64,000 nt of DNA, taken from NCBI GenBank assembly GCA_032718475.1, contig JAUCBJ010009124.1, forward strand, positions 1 through 64,000, written 5' to 3'. Below, in pieces: positions 35,601 to 50,600 of the stretch. Both the position numbers and the translations under genes were made by a program. Source of the stretch: Nemertoderma westbladi. Taxonomy: Eukaryota; Xenacoelomorpha; Nemertodermatida; Nemertodermatidae. Below the pieces are notes generated by a model. The model searched no databases. It had not been told where the DNA came from and saw nothing but the letters and a program-made list of their open reading frames with translations. The stretch's first letter is position 1; every line of letters begins with the position of its first letter.

Positions 35601-38600
35601 GACATCCCAAAAGTAACCCAGAATCCCATAACGTACCACTAAAATCAATATCATATAATAATAATAATATTATTACCCCACTAATAAATATTAGACTTAC
35701 AGCGCTGATGCTGTCGTTAAGAATGGCTATGAACAGATTGATAACAATAACGTTCATAAAGAATGTATAAACGGTAAAGAAGATCGCCCCAAGGATCGGA
35801 CTAATTGACATCATTTCTTCGTAATTGAATTTACCTGAAATCGTTACGTTTGTATTTAAGTAAGACAACATGCCTCCCGGAAAGATTACGATAAGGAGAT
35901 GATTTGAATGAATAAAGGAAATTATTTCCCGCTAAATTAAAATGTGTGGCAACCCGCATACATAACACATGTAATATACAGTCCCGAAACTTTATTTATC
36001 TTTAATAATACAAATCAAATTTACACAAACGATATGGCGAGTTTCTTTGCAAGACACCTCCGTGAAAAATCTATATCTAGATCTATTAAAATCTATATAT
36101 TATATTAAATCTACATCTATAAAAATCGAAAATGCATCTCTTAAAACGGGTGAGTACAAAACAAAGACCCAAGACCCAATTAAACTGCATAATCTTGAAA
36201 CATGTGTTAACTTTCGTTTATTGTTTTGGTTCCCCAACACGTCTCTGTAACCTGCTTCTTTACCATTTAAATTTACCATTTAAAAACCTTTAAATGGCAA
36301 TGGGACCTAACGCTCTTTGGGACCTGTACAAAACAAGTCGCCGCTAGTTCCGAAATAGGGTTAGGTCCTAAAGAGCGTCAGTTCCTAAAGAGCGTTAAAT
36401 CCCTTTGCCATTTAAGGTTAGTAATGGAGCAGGTTACAGAGGCGTGTTTGGGGAACCAAAACAATAAACAAAAGACTAAAGACTTCTTTAGTCTTTGGGT
36501 CTTGGATATTTCTTTTTTACTCACCCCCTTATAACAAAATACAATATTTCTAGAAGACATTCCACCCACCTAGTAGCGTGCTGATTAAACTCTGGGCGGC
36601 TGCGATGGGGCTGTGGTACCGGACCAGGTAAGGCATGAAAAGGAGATAGGCGACCCCCCAGAATCCGCTGAAGAAAAAGAAAAACCACATCGCGAATCCC
36701 CCCATCTCTTTACCGGCACGGGAAATTGTGGCAGACAGCATTGCAATACTGGTGGAAAACTATTGGAAAATAACTAGAATATTGATAAGTACTGTATACC
36801 GGTAGAACTGCTGGTAAATCTATTGGAAATACTAACTATATTCGATTTAAATAAAGTAGCTCGTATTTCACGTCGGTTCGAGTGGGAATATTGCCATTAA
36901 TCGAGCGTAAGTGAGTGAGTTAAATATGAAACGAGAATCTGAAAGTGAAATAGGCCTACAGGGACTTTATTAGTTACTGTTAGGCTTACATCATCGTGAC
37001 CGTAGAATCTGGTACAATCATACTGAAATAATACTGTTACTTTATTTCACGTTGCGATATAGCACACCATAGCCCATTATTTCACGGCGTATTTCACGCC
37101 GACTTGAAAATTTAAATAGATTATTTATATTAATATATTATTATATAATATAGGGTTAGGTAAAGCAATAATGTGTTGCAACTAACCCGCAATATGTAGA
37201 GAAACTTAAGGGTTGAGAAGAAAGCAATAAATCCCAGCATGTTGAGGAATGTTTCATGAACCGAAGCGATGTACATTAGGTTAATGGATTCCCTGCCTCC
37301 GGACTTGACTATTTTATCTAAACGTTGTTCCGTTACAGAATAGCGATAAAAGAACAACCCAATCGCGGCTAAAATAAACAAACGATAATCCACCGTATTT
37401 TATCTGTAGGATTATTTAATTTATTAATCTGTGTGATTAATATGGACTACGTTAACACTTATTTACGTGTAATATGCCGTAAAAATATGGTAAATTCAAT
37501 GCTGGCTAACGGGTAATACTTAACAATGATAAGTTAAATAGTCGGTCTGTTACTTTCAGTATCAATGTATCCTTTTAAATAGGCTCATCCAGACTATCGG
37601 CAGCATAATATGTGTTATAACTTTTTGTTGGGCACAGCTTTTGCAAAGTCGGCAATGACGTCCAGGTGGGATCGAACTGGTGACCTCCGGGTTGGAAGTC
37701 TGATGCTCTAAGCATTCAGCTAGTGGCTCAGGCAAAATATAGACCTGAAAATACAATCTGATACCTTGTATGTCCGCAATTTACCTCCTCATGGCCTCCC
37801 ATCTGTCATACCATCATCTGCTGCCACTGTGCTCAACACTACAGTACTTGGCCGTCTATCAATAATAACACCAATAATAAATTATAAATATACCGGTCGC
37901 ATTTCTCTATGGGTGTAACTGTCCTACCTAAATTAGTAGCTAGAGTGTATGATTAATCATTGTGGCCGTGATGGTTCATGGTTAATATACACTACACTTT
38001 CATTGTAGCGAGTGGTTAAAGACGGCCAAGTACTACGGTAGGGTTGTGTACAGTGGCAGCAGATGATGGTATTGGACAGATGGAGGGCCATGATGAGGTA
38101 AATTGCGGACATACTAGCTATCAGATACTATTTCCACGTCTATCTTTTACCTGAGCCGCTAGCTGAATGGTTAGAGCGTCAGGCTTCCAACCCGGAGGTC
38201 ACCAGTTCGATCCCACCTGGACGTCATTGCCGACTTTGCAAAAGCTGTGCCCAACAAAAAGTTATAATACAGTAATATGAAACCACTCATTCACCCAAAA
38301 CACCAATAATAATATGTGTAATATGCATAATAATTTACTGTATGATTTAGACAATGTGTTTAGTTAACATATTGACTTACATACGGCTGTCAAAACAATA
38401 AGCATATCTAAATAGTTGATGAGTTTCCTAAAATATTCCTTCTGCTGTCGACAAATCTTGATAATTTCTCCGATGAAAAATATTAGTGTTATTAGAGCCA
38501 CTGCAATCAGAGAGACGGCCATCCACAAATCTTTATCAGCAAAGTCATATTTCATCTTCACGGGTTGTAGACGGTAGAATGGTAGACCTAAAGGGTAGTG

Positions 38601-41600
38601 GTAGTAAAAATAGTAGAATTAGTAGAAATATATTCTGGTTAAAGGTAAATATATACGGTTTATTTTAATTTAAATGTAGATAATTTATTATTTATTATAT
38701 AATTTATTATTAAACTATTTTATATAATTATTAATAGGACATCAGTTAAATAGCGCATTTTTTATATTGAAATTAATTGTTGTAATTCTACATTAAGAGA
38801 TTACACATACCCGAAGCTGTTGGGGGGAATTCAACCACGAATGTTGTCACAGCATAAACATTATTTGGGACATTGTAAACGGTGAACTCGACAAATATAG
38901 CACGAGTGCGTTCGTCTAGCCAAAGTTCAGATTCGAGTTTCTTAAGGTCTTCTAGTGTCTCAGCTGGAGTCGGTTTCATTTTGTAAATATAACCACCACC
39001 TTTAAGAATTAATTAGTGATAATTAATTAATCAGCAGGGATTAAAGATTAAATAAAATAGTAGAATCCAGAATCTGGGACTACCAATGAATCTATATTAG
39101 GCCTATATATTATCCAACGGACTATACGGTACCAGTACAACAGAGTTACACGTTCGTGGGGCCTTCGCGCAGCACGAGAGCCTTTATTAGAAAGTACATT
39201 ATACTAATCTCTATTAGATATACGAAAACTGTCTTTGAACTTCAATTTCACTTTCAACCGGGAGGTCACCATTTCGACCGTAATCAGTCAGACTTTCAAC
39301 CGGGAGGTCACCATTTCGACCGTAATCAGTCAGACTTTCAACCGGGAGGTCACCATTTCGACCGTAATCAGTCAGACTTTCAACCGGGAGGTCACCATTT
39401 CGACCGTAATCAGTCAGACTTTCAACCGGGAGGTCACCATTTCGACCGTAAACAGTCAGACTTTCAACCGGGAGGTCACCATTTCGACCGTAATCAGTCA
39501 GACTTTCAACCGGGAGGTCACCACTTCGACCGTAATCAGTCAGACTTTCAACCGGGAGGTCACCATTTCGACCGTAATCAGTCAGACTTTCAACCGGGAG
39601 GTCACCATTTCGACCGTAAACAGTCAGACTTTCAACCGGGAGGTCACCACTTCGACCGTAATCAGTCAGACTTTCAACCGGGAGGTCACCATTTCGACCG
39701 TAATCAGTCAGACTTTCAACCGGGAGGTCACCATTTCGACCGTAATCAGTCAGACTTTCAACCGGGAGGTCACCATTTCGACCGTAATCAGTCAGACTTT
39801 CAACCGGGAGGTCACCATTTCGACCGTAATCAGTCAGACTTTCAACCGGGAGGTCACCATTTCGATCGTAATCAGTCAGACTTTCAACCGGGAGGTCACC
39901 ATTTCGACCGTAATCAGTCAGACTTTCAACCGGGAGGTCACCATTTCGACCGTAATCAGTCAGACTTTCAACCGGGAGGTCACCATTTCGACCGTAATCA
40001 GTCAGACTTTCAACCGGGAGGTCACCATTTCGACCGTAATCAGTCAGACTTTCAACCGGGAGGTCACCATTTCGACCGTAATCAGTCAGACTTTCAACCG
40101 GGAGGTCACCATTTCGACCGTAATCAGTCAGACTTTCAACCGGGAGGTCACCATTTCGACCGTAATCAGTCAGACTTTCAACCGGGAGGTCACCATTTCG
40201 ACCGTAATCAGTCAGACTTTCAACCGGGAGGTCACCATTTCGACCGTAATCAGTCAGACTTTCATCCGGGAGGTCACCATTTCGACCGTAATCAGTCAGA
40301 CTTTCAACCGGGAGGTCACCATTTCGACCGTAATCAGACAGACTTTCAACCGGGAGGTCACCATTTCGACCGTAATCAGTCAGACTTTCAACCGGGAGGT
40401 CACCATTTCGACCGTAATCAGTCAGACTTTCAACCGGGAGGTCACCATTTCGACCGTAATCAGACAGACTTTCAACCGGGAGGTCACCATTTCGATCGTA
40501 ATCAGTCAGACTTTCAACCGGGAGGTCACCATTTCGACCGTAATCAGTCAGACTTTCAACCGGGAGGTCTCCATTTCGATCGTAATCAGACAGACTTTCA
40601 ACCGGGAGGTCACCATTTCGACCGTAATCAGTCAGACTTTCAACCGGGAGGTCACCACTTCGACCGTAATCAGACAGACTTTCAACCGGGAGGTCACCAT
40701 TTCGACCGTAATCAGTCAGACTTTCAACCGGGAGGTCACCATTTCGATCGTAATCAGTCAGACTTTCAACCGGGAGGTCACCACTTCGACCGTAATCAGA
40801 CAGACTTTCAACCGGGAGGTCACCATTTCGATCGTAATCAGTCAGACTTTCAACCGGGAGGTCACCATTTCGACCGTAATCAGTCAGACTTTCAACCGGG
40901 AGGTCTCCATTTCGATCGTAATCAGACAGACTTTCAACCGGGAGGTCACCATTTCGACCGTAATCAGTCAGACTTTCAACCGGGAGGTCACCACTTCGAC
41001 CGTAATCAGACAGACTTTCAACCGGGAGGTCACCATTTCGACCGTAATCAGTCAGACTTTCAACCGGGAGGTCACCATTTCGATCGTAATCAGTCAGACT
41101 TTCAACCGGGAGGTCACCATTTCGACCGTAATCAGACAGACTTTCAACCGGGAGGTCACCATTTCGACCGTAATCAGTCAGACTTTCAACCGGGAGGTCA
41201 CCATTTCGACCGTAATCAGTCAGACTTTCAACCGGGAGGTCACCATTTCGACCGTAATCAGTCAGACTTTCAACCGGGAGGTCACCATTTCGACCGTAAT
41301 CAGTCAGACTTTCAACCGGGAGGTCACCATTTCGACCGTAATCAGTCAGACTTTCAACCGGGAGGTCACCATTTCGACCGTAATCAGTCAGACTTTCAAC
41401 CGGGAGGTCACCATTTCGACCGTAATCAGTCAGACTTTCAACCGGGAGGTCACCATTTCGACCGTAATCAGTCAGACTTTCAACCGGGAGGTCACCATTT
41501 CGACCGTAATCAGTCAGACTTTCAACCGGGAGGTCACCATTTCGACCGTAATCAGTCAGACTTTCAACCGGGAGGTCACCATTTCGACCGTAATCAGTCA

Positions 41601-44600
41601 GACTTTCAACCGGGAGGTCACCATTTCGACCGTAATCAGTCAGACTTTCAACCGGGAGGTCACCATTTCGACCGTAATCAGTCAGACTTTCAACCGGGAT
41701 GTCACCATTTCGACCGTAATCAGTCAGACTTTCAACCGGGAGGTCACCATTTCGATCGTAATCAGTCAGACTTTCAACCGGGAGGTCACCACTTCGACCG
41801 TAATCAGTCAGACTTTCAACCGGGAGGTCACCATTTCGACCGTAATCAGTCAGACTTTCATCCGGGAGGTCACCATTTCGACCGTAATCAGTCAGACTTT
41901 CAACCGGGAGGTCACCATTTCGACCGTAATCAGTCAGACTTTCAACCGGGAGGTCACCATTTCGACCGTAATCAGTCAGACTTTCAACCGGGAGGTCACC
42001 ATTTCGACCGTAATCAGTCAGACTTTCAACCGGGAGGTCACCATTTCGACCGTAATCAGTCAGACTTTCAACCGGGAGGTCACCATTTCGACCGTAATCA
42101 GTCAGACTTTCAACCGGGAGGTCACCATTTCGACCGTAATCAGTCAGACTTTCAACCGGGAGGTCACCATTTCGACCGTAATCAGTCAGACTTTCAACCG
42201 GGAGGTCACCATTTCGACCGTAATCAGTCAGACTTTCAACCGGGAGGTCACCATTTCGACCGTAATCAGTCAGACTTTCAACCGGGAGGTCACCATTTCG
42301 ACCGTAATCAGTCAGACTTTCAACCGGGAGGTCACCACTTCGACCGTAATCAGTCAGACTTTCAACCGGGAGGTCACCATTTCGACCGTAATCAGTCAGA
42401 CTTTCAACCGGGAGGTCACCATTTCGACCGTAATCAGTCAGACTTTCAACCGGGAGGTCACCATTTCGACCGTAATCAGTCAGACTTTCAACCGGGAGGT
42501 CACCATTTCGACCGTAATCAGTCAGACTTTCAACCGGGAGGTCACCATTTCGACCGTAATCAGTCAGACTTTCAACCGGGAGGTCACCATTTCGACCGTA
42601 ATCAGTCAGACTTTCAACCGGGAGGTCACCATTTCGACCGTAATCAGTCAGACTTTCAACCGGGAGGTCACCATTTCGACCGTAATCAGTCAGACTTTCA
42701 ACCGGGAGGTCACCATTTCGACCGTAATCAGTCAGACTTTCAACCGGGAGGTCACCATTTCGACCGTAATCAGTCAGACTTTCAACCGGGAGGTCACCAT
42801 TTCGACCGTAATCAGTCAGACTTTCAACCGGGAGGTCACCATTTCGACCGTAATCAGTCAGACTTTCAACCGGGAGGTCACCATTTCGACCGTAATCAGT
42901 CAGACTTTCAACCGGGAGGTCACCATTTCGACCGTAATCAGTCAGACTTTCAACCGGGAGGTCACCATTTCGATCGTAATCAGTCAGACTTTCAACCGGG
43001 AGGTCACCATTTCGACCGTAATCAGTCAGACTTTCAACCGGGAGGTCACCATTTCGACCGTAATCAGTCAGACTTTCAACCGGGAGGTCACCATTTCGAT
43101 CGTAATCAGTCAGACTTTCAACCGGGAGGTCACCATTTCGACCGTAATCAGTCAGACTTTCAACCGGGAGGTCACCATTTCGACCGTAATCAGTCAGACT
43201 TTCAACCGGGAGGTCACCATTTCGACCGTAATCAGTCAGACTTTCAACCGGGAGGTCACCATTTCGACCGTAATCAGTCAGACTTTCAACCGGGAGGTCA
43301 CCATTTCGACCGTAATCAGTCAGACTTTCAACCGGGAGGTCACCATTTCGACCGTAATCAGTCAGACTTTCAACCGGGAGGTCACCATTTCGATCGTAAT
43401 CAGTCAGACTTTCAACCGGGAGGTCACCATTTCGACCGTAATCAGTCAGACTTTCAACCGGGAGGTCACCATTTCGACCGTAATCAGTCAGACTTTCAAC
43501 CGGGAGGTCACCATTTCGACCGTAATCAGTCAGACTTTCAACCGGGAGGTCACCATTTCGACCGTAATCAGTCAGACTTTCAACCGGGAGGTCACCATTT
43601 CGACCGTAATCAGTCAGACTTTCAACCGGGAGGTCACCATTTCGACCGTAATCAGTCAGACTTTCAACCGGGAGGTCACCATTTCGACCGTAATCAGTCA
43701 GACTTTCAACCGGGAGGTCACCATTTCGACCGTAATCAGTCAGACTTTCAACCGGGAGGTCACCATTTCGACCGTAATCAGTCAGACTTTCAACCGGGAG
43801 GTCACCATTTCGACCGTAATCAGTCAGACTTTCAACCGGGAGGTCACCATTTCGACCGTAATCAGTCAGACTTTCAACCGGGAGGTCACCATTTCGACCG
43901 TAATCAGTCAGACTTTCAACCGGGAGGTCACCATTTCGACCGTAATCAGTCAGACTTTCAACCGGGAGGTCACCATTTCGACCGTAATCAGTCAGACTTT
44001 CAACCGGGAGGTCACCATTTCGACCGTAATCAGTCAGACTTTCAACCGGGAGGTCACCATTTCGACCGTAATCAGTCAGACTTTCAACCGGGAGGTCACC
44101 ATTTCGACCGTAATCAGTCAGACTTTCAACCGGGAGGTCACCATTTCGACCGTAATCAGTCAGACTTTCAACCGGGAGGTCACCATTTCGACCGTAATCA
44201 GTCAGACTTTCAACCGGGAGGTCACCATTTCGACCGTAATCAGTCAGACTTTCAACCGGGAGGTCACCATTTCGACCGTAATCAGTCAGACTTTCAACCG
44301 GGAGGTCACCATTTCGACCGTAATCAGTCAGACTTTCAACCGGGAGGTCACCATTTCGACCGTAATCAGTCAGACTTTCAACCGGGAGGTCACCATTTCG
44401 ACCGTAATCAGTCAGACTTTCAACCGGGAGGTCACCATTTCGACCGTAATCAGTCAGACTTTCAACCGGGAGGTCACCATTTCGACCGTAATCAGTCAGA
44501 CTTTCAACCGGGAGGTCACCATTTCGACCGTAATCAGTCAGACTTTCAACCGGGAGGTCACCATTTCGACCGTAATCAGTCAGACTTTCAACCGGGAGGT

Positions 44601-47600
44601 CACCATTTCGACCGTAATCAGTCAGACTTTCAACCGGGAGGTCACCATTTCGACCGTAATCAGTCAGACTTTCAACCGGGAGGTCACCATTTCGACCGTA
44701 ATCAGTCAGACTTTCAACCGGGAGGTCACCATTTCGACCGTAATCAGTCAGACTTTCAACCGGGAGGTCACCATTTCGACCGTAATCAGTCAGACTTTCA
44801 ACCGGGAGGTCACCATTTCGACCGTAATCAGTCAGACTTTCAACCGGGAGGTCACCATTTCGACCGTAATCAGTCAGACTTTCAACCGGGAGGTCACCAT
44901 TTCGACCGTAATCAGTCAGACTTTCAACCGGGAGGTCACCATTTCGACCGTAATCAGTCAGACTTTCAACCGGGAGGTCACCATTTCGACCGTAATCAGT
45001 CAGACTTTCAACCGGGAGGTCACCATTTCGACCGTAATCAGTCAGACTTTCAACCGGGAGGTCACCATTTCGACCGTAATCAGTCAGACTTTCAACCGGG
45101 AGGTCACCATTTCGACCGTAATCAGTCAGACTTTCAACCGGGAGGTCACCATTTCGACCGTAATCAGTCAGACTTTCAACCGGGAGGTCACCATTTCGAC
45201 CGTAATCAGTCAGACTTTCAACCGGGAGGTCACCATTTCGACCGTAATCAGTCAGACTTTCAACCGGGAGGTCACCATTTCGACCGTAATCAGTCAGACT
45301 TTCAACCGGGAGGTCACCATTTCGACCGTAATCAGTCAGACTTTCAACCGGGAGGTCACCATTTCGACCGTAATCAGTCAGACTTTCAACCGGGAGGTCA
45401 CCATTTCGACCGTAATCAGTCAGACTTTCAACCGGGAGGTCACCATTTCGATCGTAATCAGTCAGACTTTCAACCGGGAGGTCACCATTTCGACCGTAAT
45501 CAGTCAGACTTTCAACCGGGAGGTCACCATTTCGACCGTAATCAGTCAGACTTTCAACCGGGAGGTCACCATTTCGACCGTAATCAGTCAGACTTTCAAC
45601 CGGGAGGTCACCATTTCGACCGTAATCAGTCAGACTTTCAACCGGGAGGTCACCATTTCGACCGTAATCAGTCAGACTTTCAACCGGGAGGTCACCATTT
45701 CGACCGTAATCAGTCAGACTTTCAACCGGGAGGTCACCATTTCGACCGTAATCAGTCAGACTTTCAACCGGGAGGTCACCATTTCGATCGTAATCAGTCA
45801 GACTTTCAACCGGGAGGTCACCATTTCGACCGTAATCAGTCAGACTTTCAACCGGGAGGTCACCATTTCGACCGTAATCAGTCAGACTTTCAACCGGGAG
45901 GTCACCATTTCGACCGTAATCAGTCAGACTTTCAACCGGGAGGTCACCATTTCGACCGTAATCAGTCAGACTTTCAACCGGGAGGTCACCATTTCGACCG
46001 TAATCAGTCAGACTTTCAACCGGGAGGTCACCATTTCGACCGTAATCAGTCAGACTTTCAACCGGGAGGTCACCATTTCGACCGTAATCAGTCAGACTTT
46101 CAACCGGGAGGTCACCATTTCGATCGTAATCAGTCAGACTTTCAACCGGGAGGTCACCATTTCGACCGTAATCAGTCAGACTTTCAACCGGGAGGTCACC
46201 ATTTCGACCGTAATCAGTCAGACTTTCAACCGGGAGGTCACCATTTCGACCGTAATCAGTCAGACTTTCAACCGGGAGGTCACCATTTCGATCCGTAATC
46301 AGNNNNNNNNNNNNNNNNNNNNNNNNNNNNNNNNNNNNNNNNNNNNNNNNNNNNNNNNNNNNNNNNNNNNNNNNNNNNNNNNNNNNNNNNNNNNNNNNNN
46401 NNTCACCATTTCGACCGTAATCAGTCAGACTTTCAACCGGGAGGTCACCATTTCGACCGTAATCAGTCAGACTTTCAACCGGGAGGTCACCATTTCGACC
46501 GTAATCAGTCAGACTTTCAACCGGGAGGTCACCATTTCGACCGTAATCAGTCAGACTTTCAACCGGGAGGTCACCATTTCGACCGTAATCAGTCAGACTT
46601 TCAACCGGGAGGTCACCATTTCGACCGTAATCAGTCAGACTTTCAACCGGGAGGTCACCATTTCGACCGTAATCAGTCAGACTTTCAACCGGGAGGTCAC
46701 CATTTCGACCGTAATCAGTCAGACTTTCAACCGGGAGGTCACCATTTCGACCGTAATCAGTCAGACTTTCAACCGGGAGGTCACCATTTCGACCGTAATC
46801 AGTCAGACTTTCAACCGGGAGGTCACCATTTCGACCGTAATCAGTCAGACTTTCAACCGGGAGGTCACCATTTCGACCGTAATCAGTCAGACTTTCAACC
46901 GGGAGGTCACCATTTCGACCGTAATCAGTCAGACTTTCAACCGGGAGGTCACCATTTCGACCGTAATCAGTCAGACTTTCAACCGGGAGGTCACCATTTC
47001 GACCGTAATCAGTCAGACTTTCAACCGGGAGGTCACCATTTCGACCGTAATCAGTCAGACTTTCAACCGGGAGGTCACCATTTCGACCGTAATCAGTCAG
47101 ACTTTCAACCGGGAGGTCACCATTTCGACCGTAATCAGTCAGACTTTCAACCGGGAGGTCACCATTTCGACCGTAATCAGTCAGACTTTCAACCGGGAGG
47201 TCACCATTTCGACCGTAATCAGTCAGACTTTCAACCGGGAGGTCACCATTTCGACCGTAATCAGTCAGACTTTCAACCGGGAGGTCACCATTTCGACCGT
47301 AATCAGTCAGACTTTCAACCGGGAGGTCACCATTTCGACCGTAATCAGTCAGACTTTCAACCGGGAGGTCACCATTTCGACCGTAATCAGTCAGACTTTC
47401 AACCGGGAGGTCACCATTTCGACCGTAATCAGTCAGACTTTCAACCGGGAGGTCACCATTTCGACCGTAATCAGTCAGACTTTCAACCGGGAGGTCACCA
47501 TTTCGACCGTAATCAGTCAGACTTTCAACCGGGAGGTCACCATTTCGACCGTAATCAGTCAGACTTTCAACCGGGAGGTCACCATTTCGACCGTAATCAG

Positions 47601-50600
47601 TCAGACTTTCAACCGGGAGGTCACCATTTCGACCGTAATCAGTCAGACTTTCAACCGGGAGGTCACCATTTCGACCGTAATCAGTCAGACTTTCAACCGG
47701 GAGGTCACCATTTCGACCGTAATCAGTCAGACTTTCAACCGGGAGGTCACCATTTCGACCGTAATCAGTCAGACTTTCAACCGGGAGGTCACCATTTCGA
47801 CCGTAATCAGTCAGACTTTCAACCGGGAGGTCACCATTTCGACCGTAATCAGTCAGACTTTCAACCGGGAGGTCACCATTTCGACCGTAATCAGTCAGAC
47901 TTTCAACCGGGAGGTCACCATTTCGACCGTAATCAGTCAGACTTTCAACCGGGAGGTCACCATTTCGACCGTAATCAGTCAGACTTTCAACCGGGAGGTC
48001 ACCATTTCGACCGTAATCAGTCAGACTTTCAACCGGGAGGTCACCATTTCGACCGTAATCAGTCAGACTTTCAACCGGGAGGTCACCATTTCGACCGTAA
48101 TCAGTCAGACTTTCAACCGGGAGGTCACCATTTCGACCGTAATCAGTCAGACTTTCAACCGGGAGGTCACCATTTCGACCGTAATCAGTCAGACTTTCAA
48201 CCGGGAGGTCACCATTTCGACCGTAATCAGTCAGACTTTCAACCGGGAGGTCACCATTTCGATCGTAATCAGTCAGACTTTCAACCGGGAGGTCACCATT
48301 TCGATCGTAATCAGTCAGACTTTCAACCGGGAGGTCACCATTTCGACCGTAATCAGTCAGACTTTCAACCGGGAGGTCACCATTTCGACCGTAATCAGTC
48401 AGACTTTCAACCGGGAGGTCACCATTTCGACCGTAATCAGTCAGACTTTCAACCGGGAGGTCACCATTTCGACCGTAATCAGTCAGACTTTCAACCGGGA
48501 GGTCACCATTTCGACCGTAATCAGTCAGACTTTCAACCGGGAGGTCACCATTTCGACCGTAATCAGTCAGACTTTCAACCGGGAGGTCACCATTTCGACC
48601 GTAATCAGTCAGACTTTCAACCGGGAGGTCACCATTTCGACCGTAATCAGTCAGACTTTCAACCGGGAGGTCACCATTTCGACCGTAATCAGTCAGACTT
48701 TCAACCGGGAGGTCACCATTTCGACCGTAATCAGTCAGACTTTCAACCGGGAGGTCACCATTTCGACCGTAATCAGTCAGACTTTCAACCGGGAGGTCAC
48801 CATTTCGACCGTAATCAGTCAGACTTTCAACCGGGAGGTCACCATTTCGACCGTAATCAGTCAGACTTTCAACCGGGAGGTCACCATTTCGACCGTAATC
48901 AGTCAGACTTTCAACCGGGAGGTCACCATTTCGACCGTAATCAGTCAGACTTTCAACCGGGAGGTCACCATTTCGACCGTAATCAGTCAGACTTTCAACC
49001 GGGAGGTCACCATTTCGACCGTAATCAGTCAGACTTTCAACCGGGAGGTCACCATTTCGACCGTAATCAGTCAGACTTTCAACCGGGAGGTCACCATTTC
49101 GACCGTAATCAGTCAGACTTTCAACCGGGAGGTCACCATTTCGACCGTAATCAGTCAGACTTTCAACCGGGAGGTCACCATTTCGACCGTAATCAGTCAG
49201 ACTTTCAACCGGGAGGTCACCATTTCGACCGTAATCAGTCAGACTTTCAACCGGGAGGTCACCATTTCGACCGTAATCAGTCAGACTTTCAACCGGGAGG
49301 TCACCATTTCGACCGTAATCAGTCAGACTTTCAACCGGGAGGTCACCATTTCGACCGTAATCAGTCAGACTTTCAACCGGGAGGTCACCATTTCGACCGT
49401 AATCAGTCAGACTTTCAACCGGGAGGTCACCATTTCGACCGTAATCAGTCAGACTTTCAACCGGGAGGTCACCATTTCGACCGTAATCAGTCAGACTTTC
49501 AACCGGGAGGTCACCATTTCGACCGTAATCAGTCAGACTTTCAACCGGGAGGTCACCATTTCGACCGTAATCAGTCAGACTTTCAACCGGGAGGTCACCA
49601 TTTCGACCGTAATCAGTCAGACTTTCAACCGGGAGGTCACCATTTCGACCGTAATCAGTCAGACTTTCAACCGGGAGGTCACCATTTCGACCGTAATCAG
49701 TCAGACTTTCAACCGGGAGGTCACCATTTCGACCGTAATCAGTCAGACTTTCAACCGGGAGGTCACCATTTCGACCGTAATCAGTCAGACTTTCAACCGG
49801 GAGGTCACCATTTCGACCGTAATCAGTCAGACTTTCAACCGGGAGGTCACCATTTCGACCGTAATCAGTCAGACTTTCAACCGGGAGGTCACCATTTCGA
49901 CCGTAATCAGTCAGACTTTCAACCGGGAGGTCACCATTTCGACCGTAATCAGTCAGACTTTCAACCGGGAGGTCACCATTTCGACCGTAATCAGTCAGAC
50001 TTTCAACCGGGAGGTCACCATTTCGACCGTAATCAGTCAGACTTTCAACCGGGAGGTCACCATTTCGACCGTAATCAGTCAGACTTTCAACCGGGAGGTC
50101 ACCATTTCGACCGTAATCAGTCAGACTTTCAACCGGGAGGTCACCATTTCGACCGTAATCAGTCAGACTTTCAACCGGGAGGTCACCATTTCGACCGTAA
50201 TCAGTCAGACTTTCAACCGGGAGGTCACCATTTCGACCGTAATCAGTCAGACTTTCAACCGGGAGGTCACCATTTCGACCGTAATCAGTCAGACTTTCAA
50301 CCGGGAGGTCACCATTTCGACCGTAATCAGTCAGACTTTCAACCGGGAGGTCACCATTTCGACCGTAATCAGTCAGACTTTCAACCGGGAGGTCACCATT
50401 TCGACCGTAATCAGTCAGACTTTCAACCGGGAGGTCACCATTTCGACCGTAATCAGTCAGACTTTCAACCGGGAGGTCACCATTTCGACCGTAATCAGTC
50501 AGACTTTCAACCGGGAGGTCACCATTTCGACCGTAATCAGTCAGACTTTCAACCGGGAGGTCACCATTTCGACCGTAATCAGTCAGACTTTCAACCGGGA

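Noticed and set aside
37369-37393. Extending the S3-S4 polycystin exon upstream to the GTG at 37393
   Set aside because: No AG acceptor gives the right frame there, and a stop lies just upstream. The acceptor at 37369-37370 has a pyrimidine tract and restores the family sequence with correct phase.
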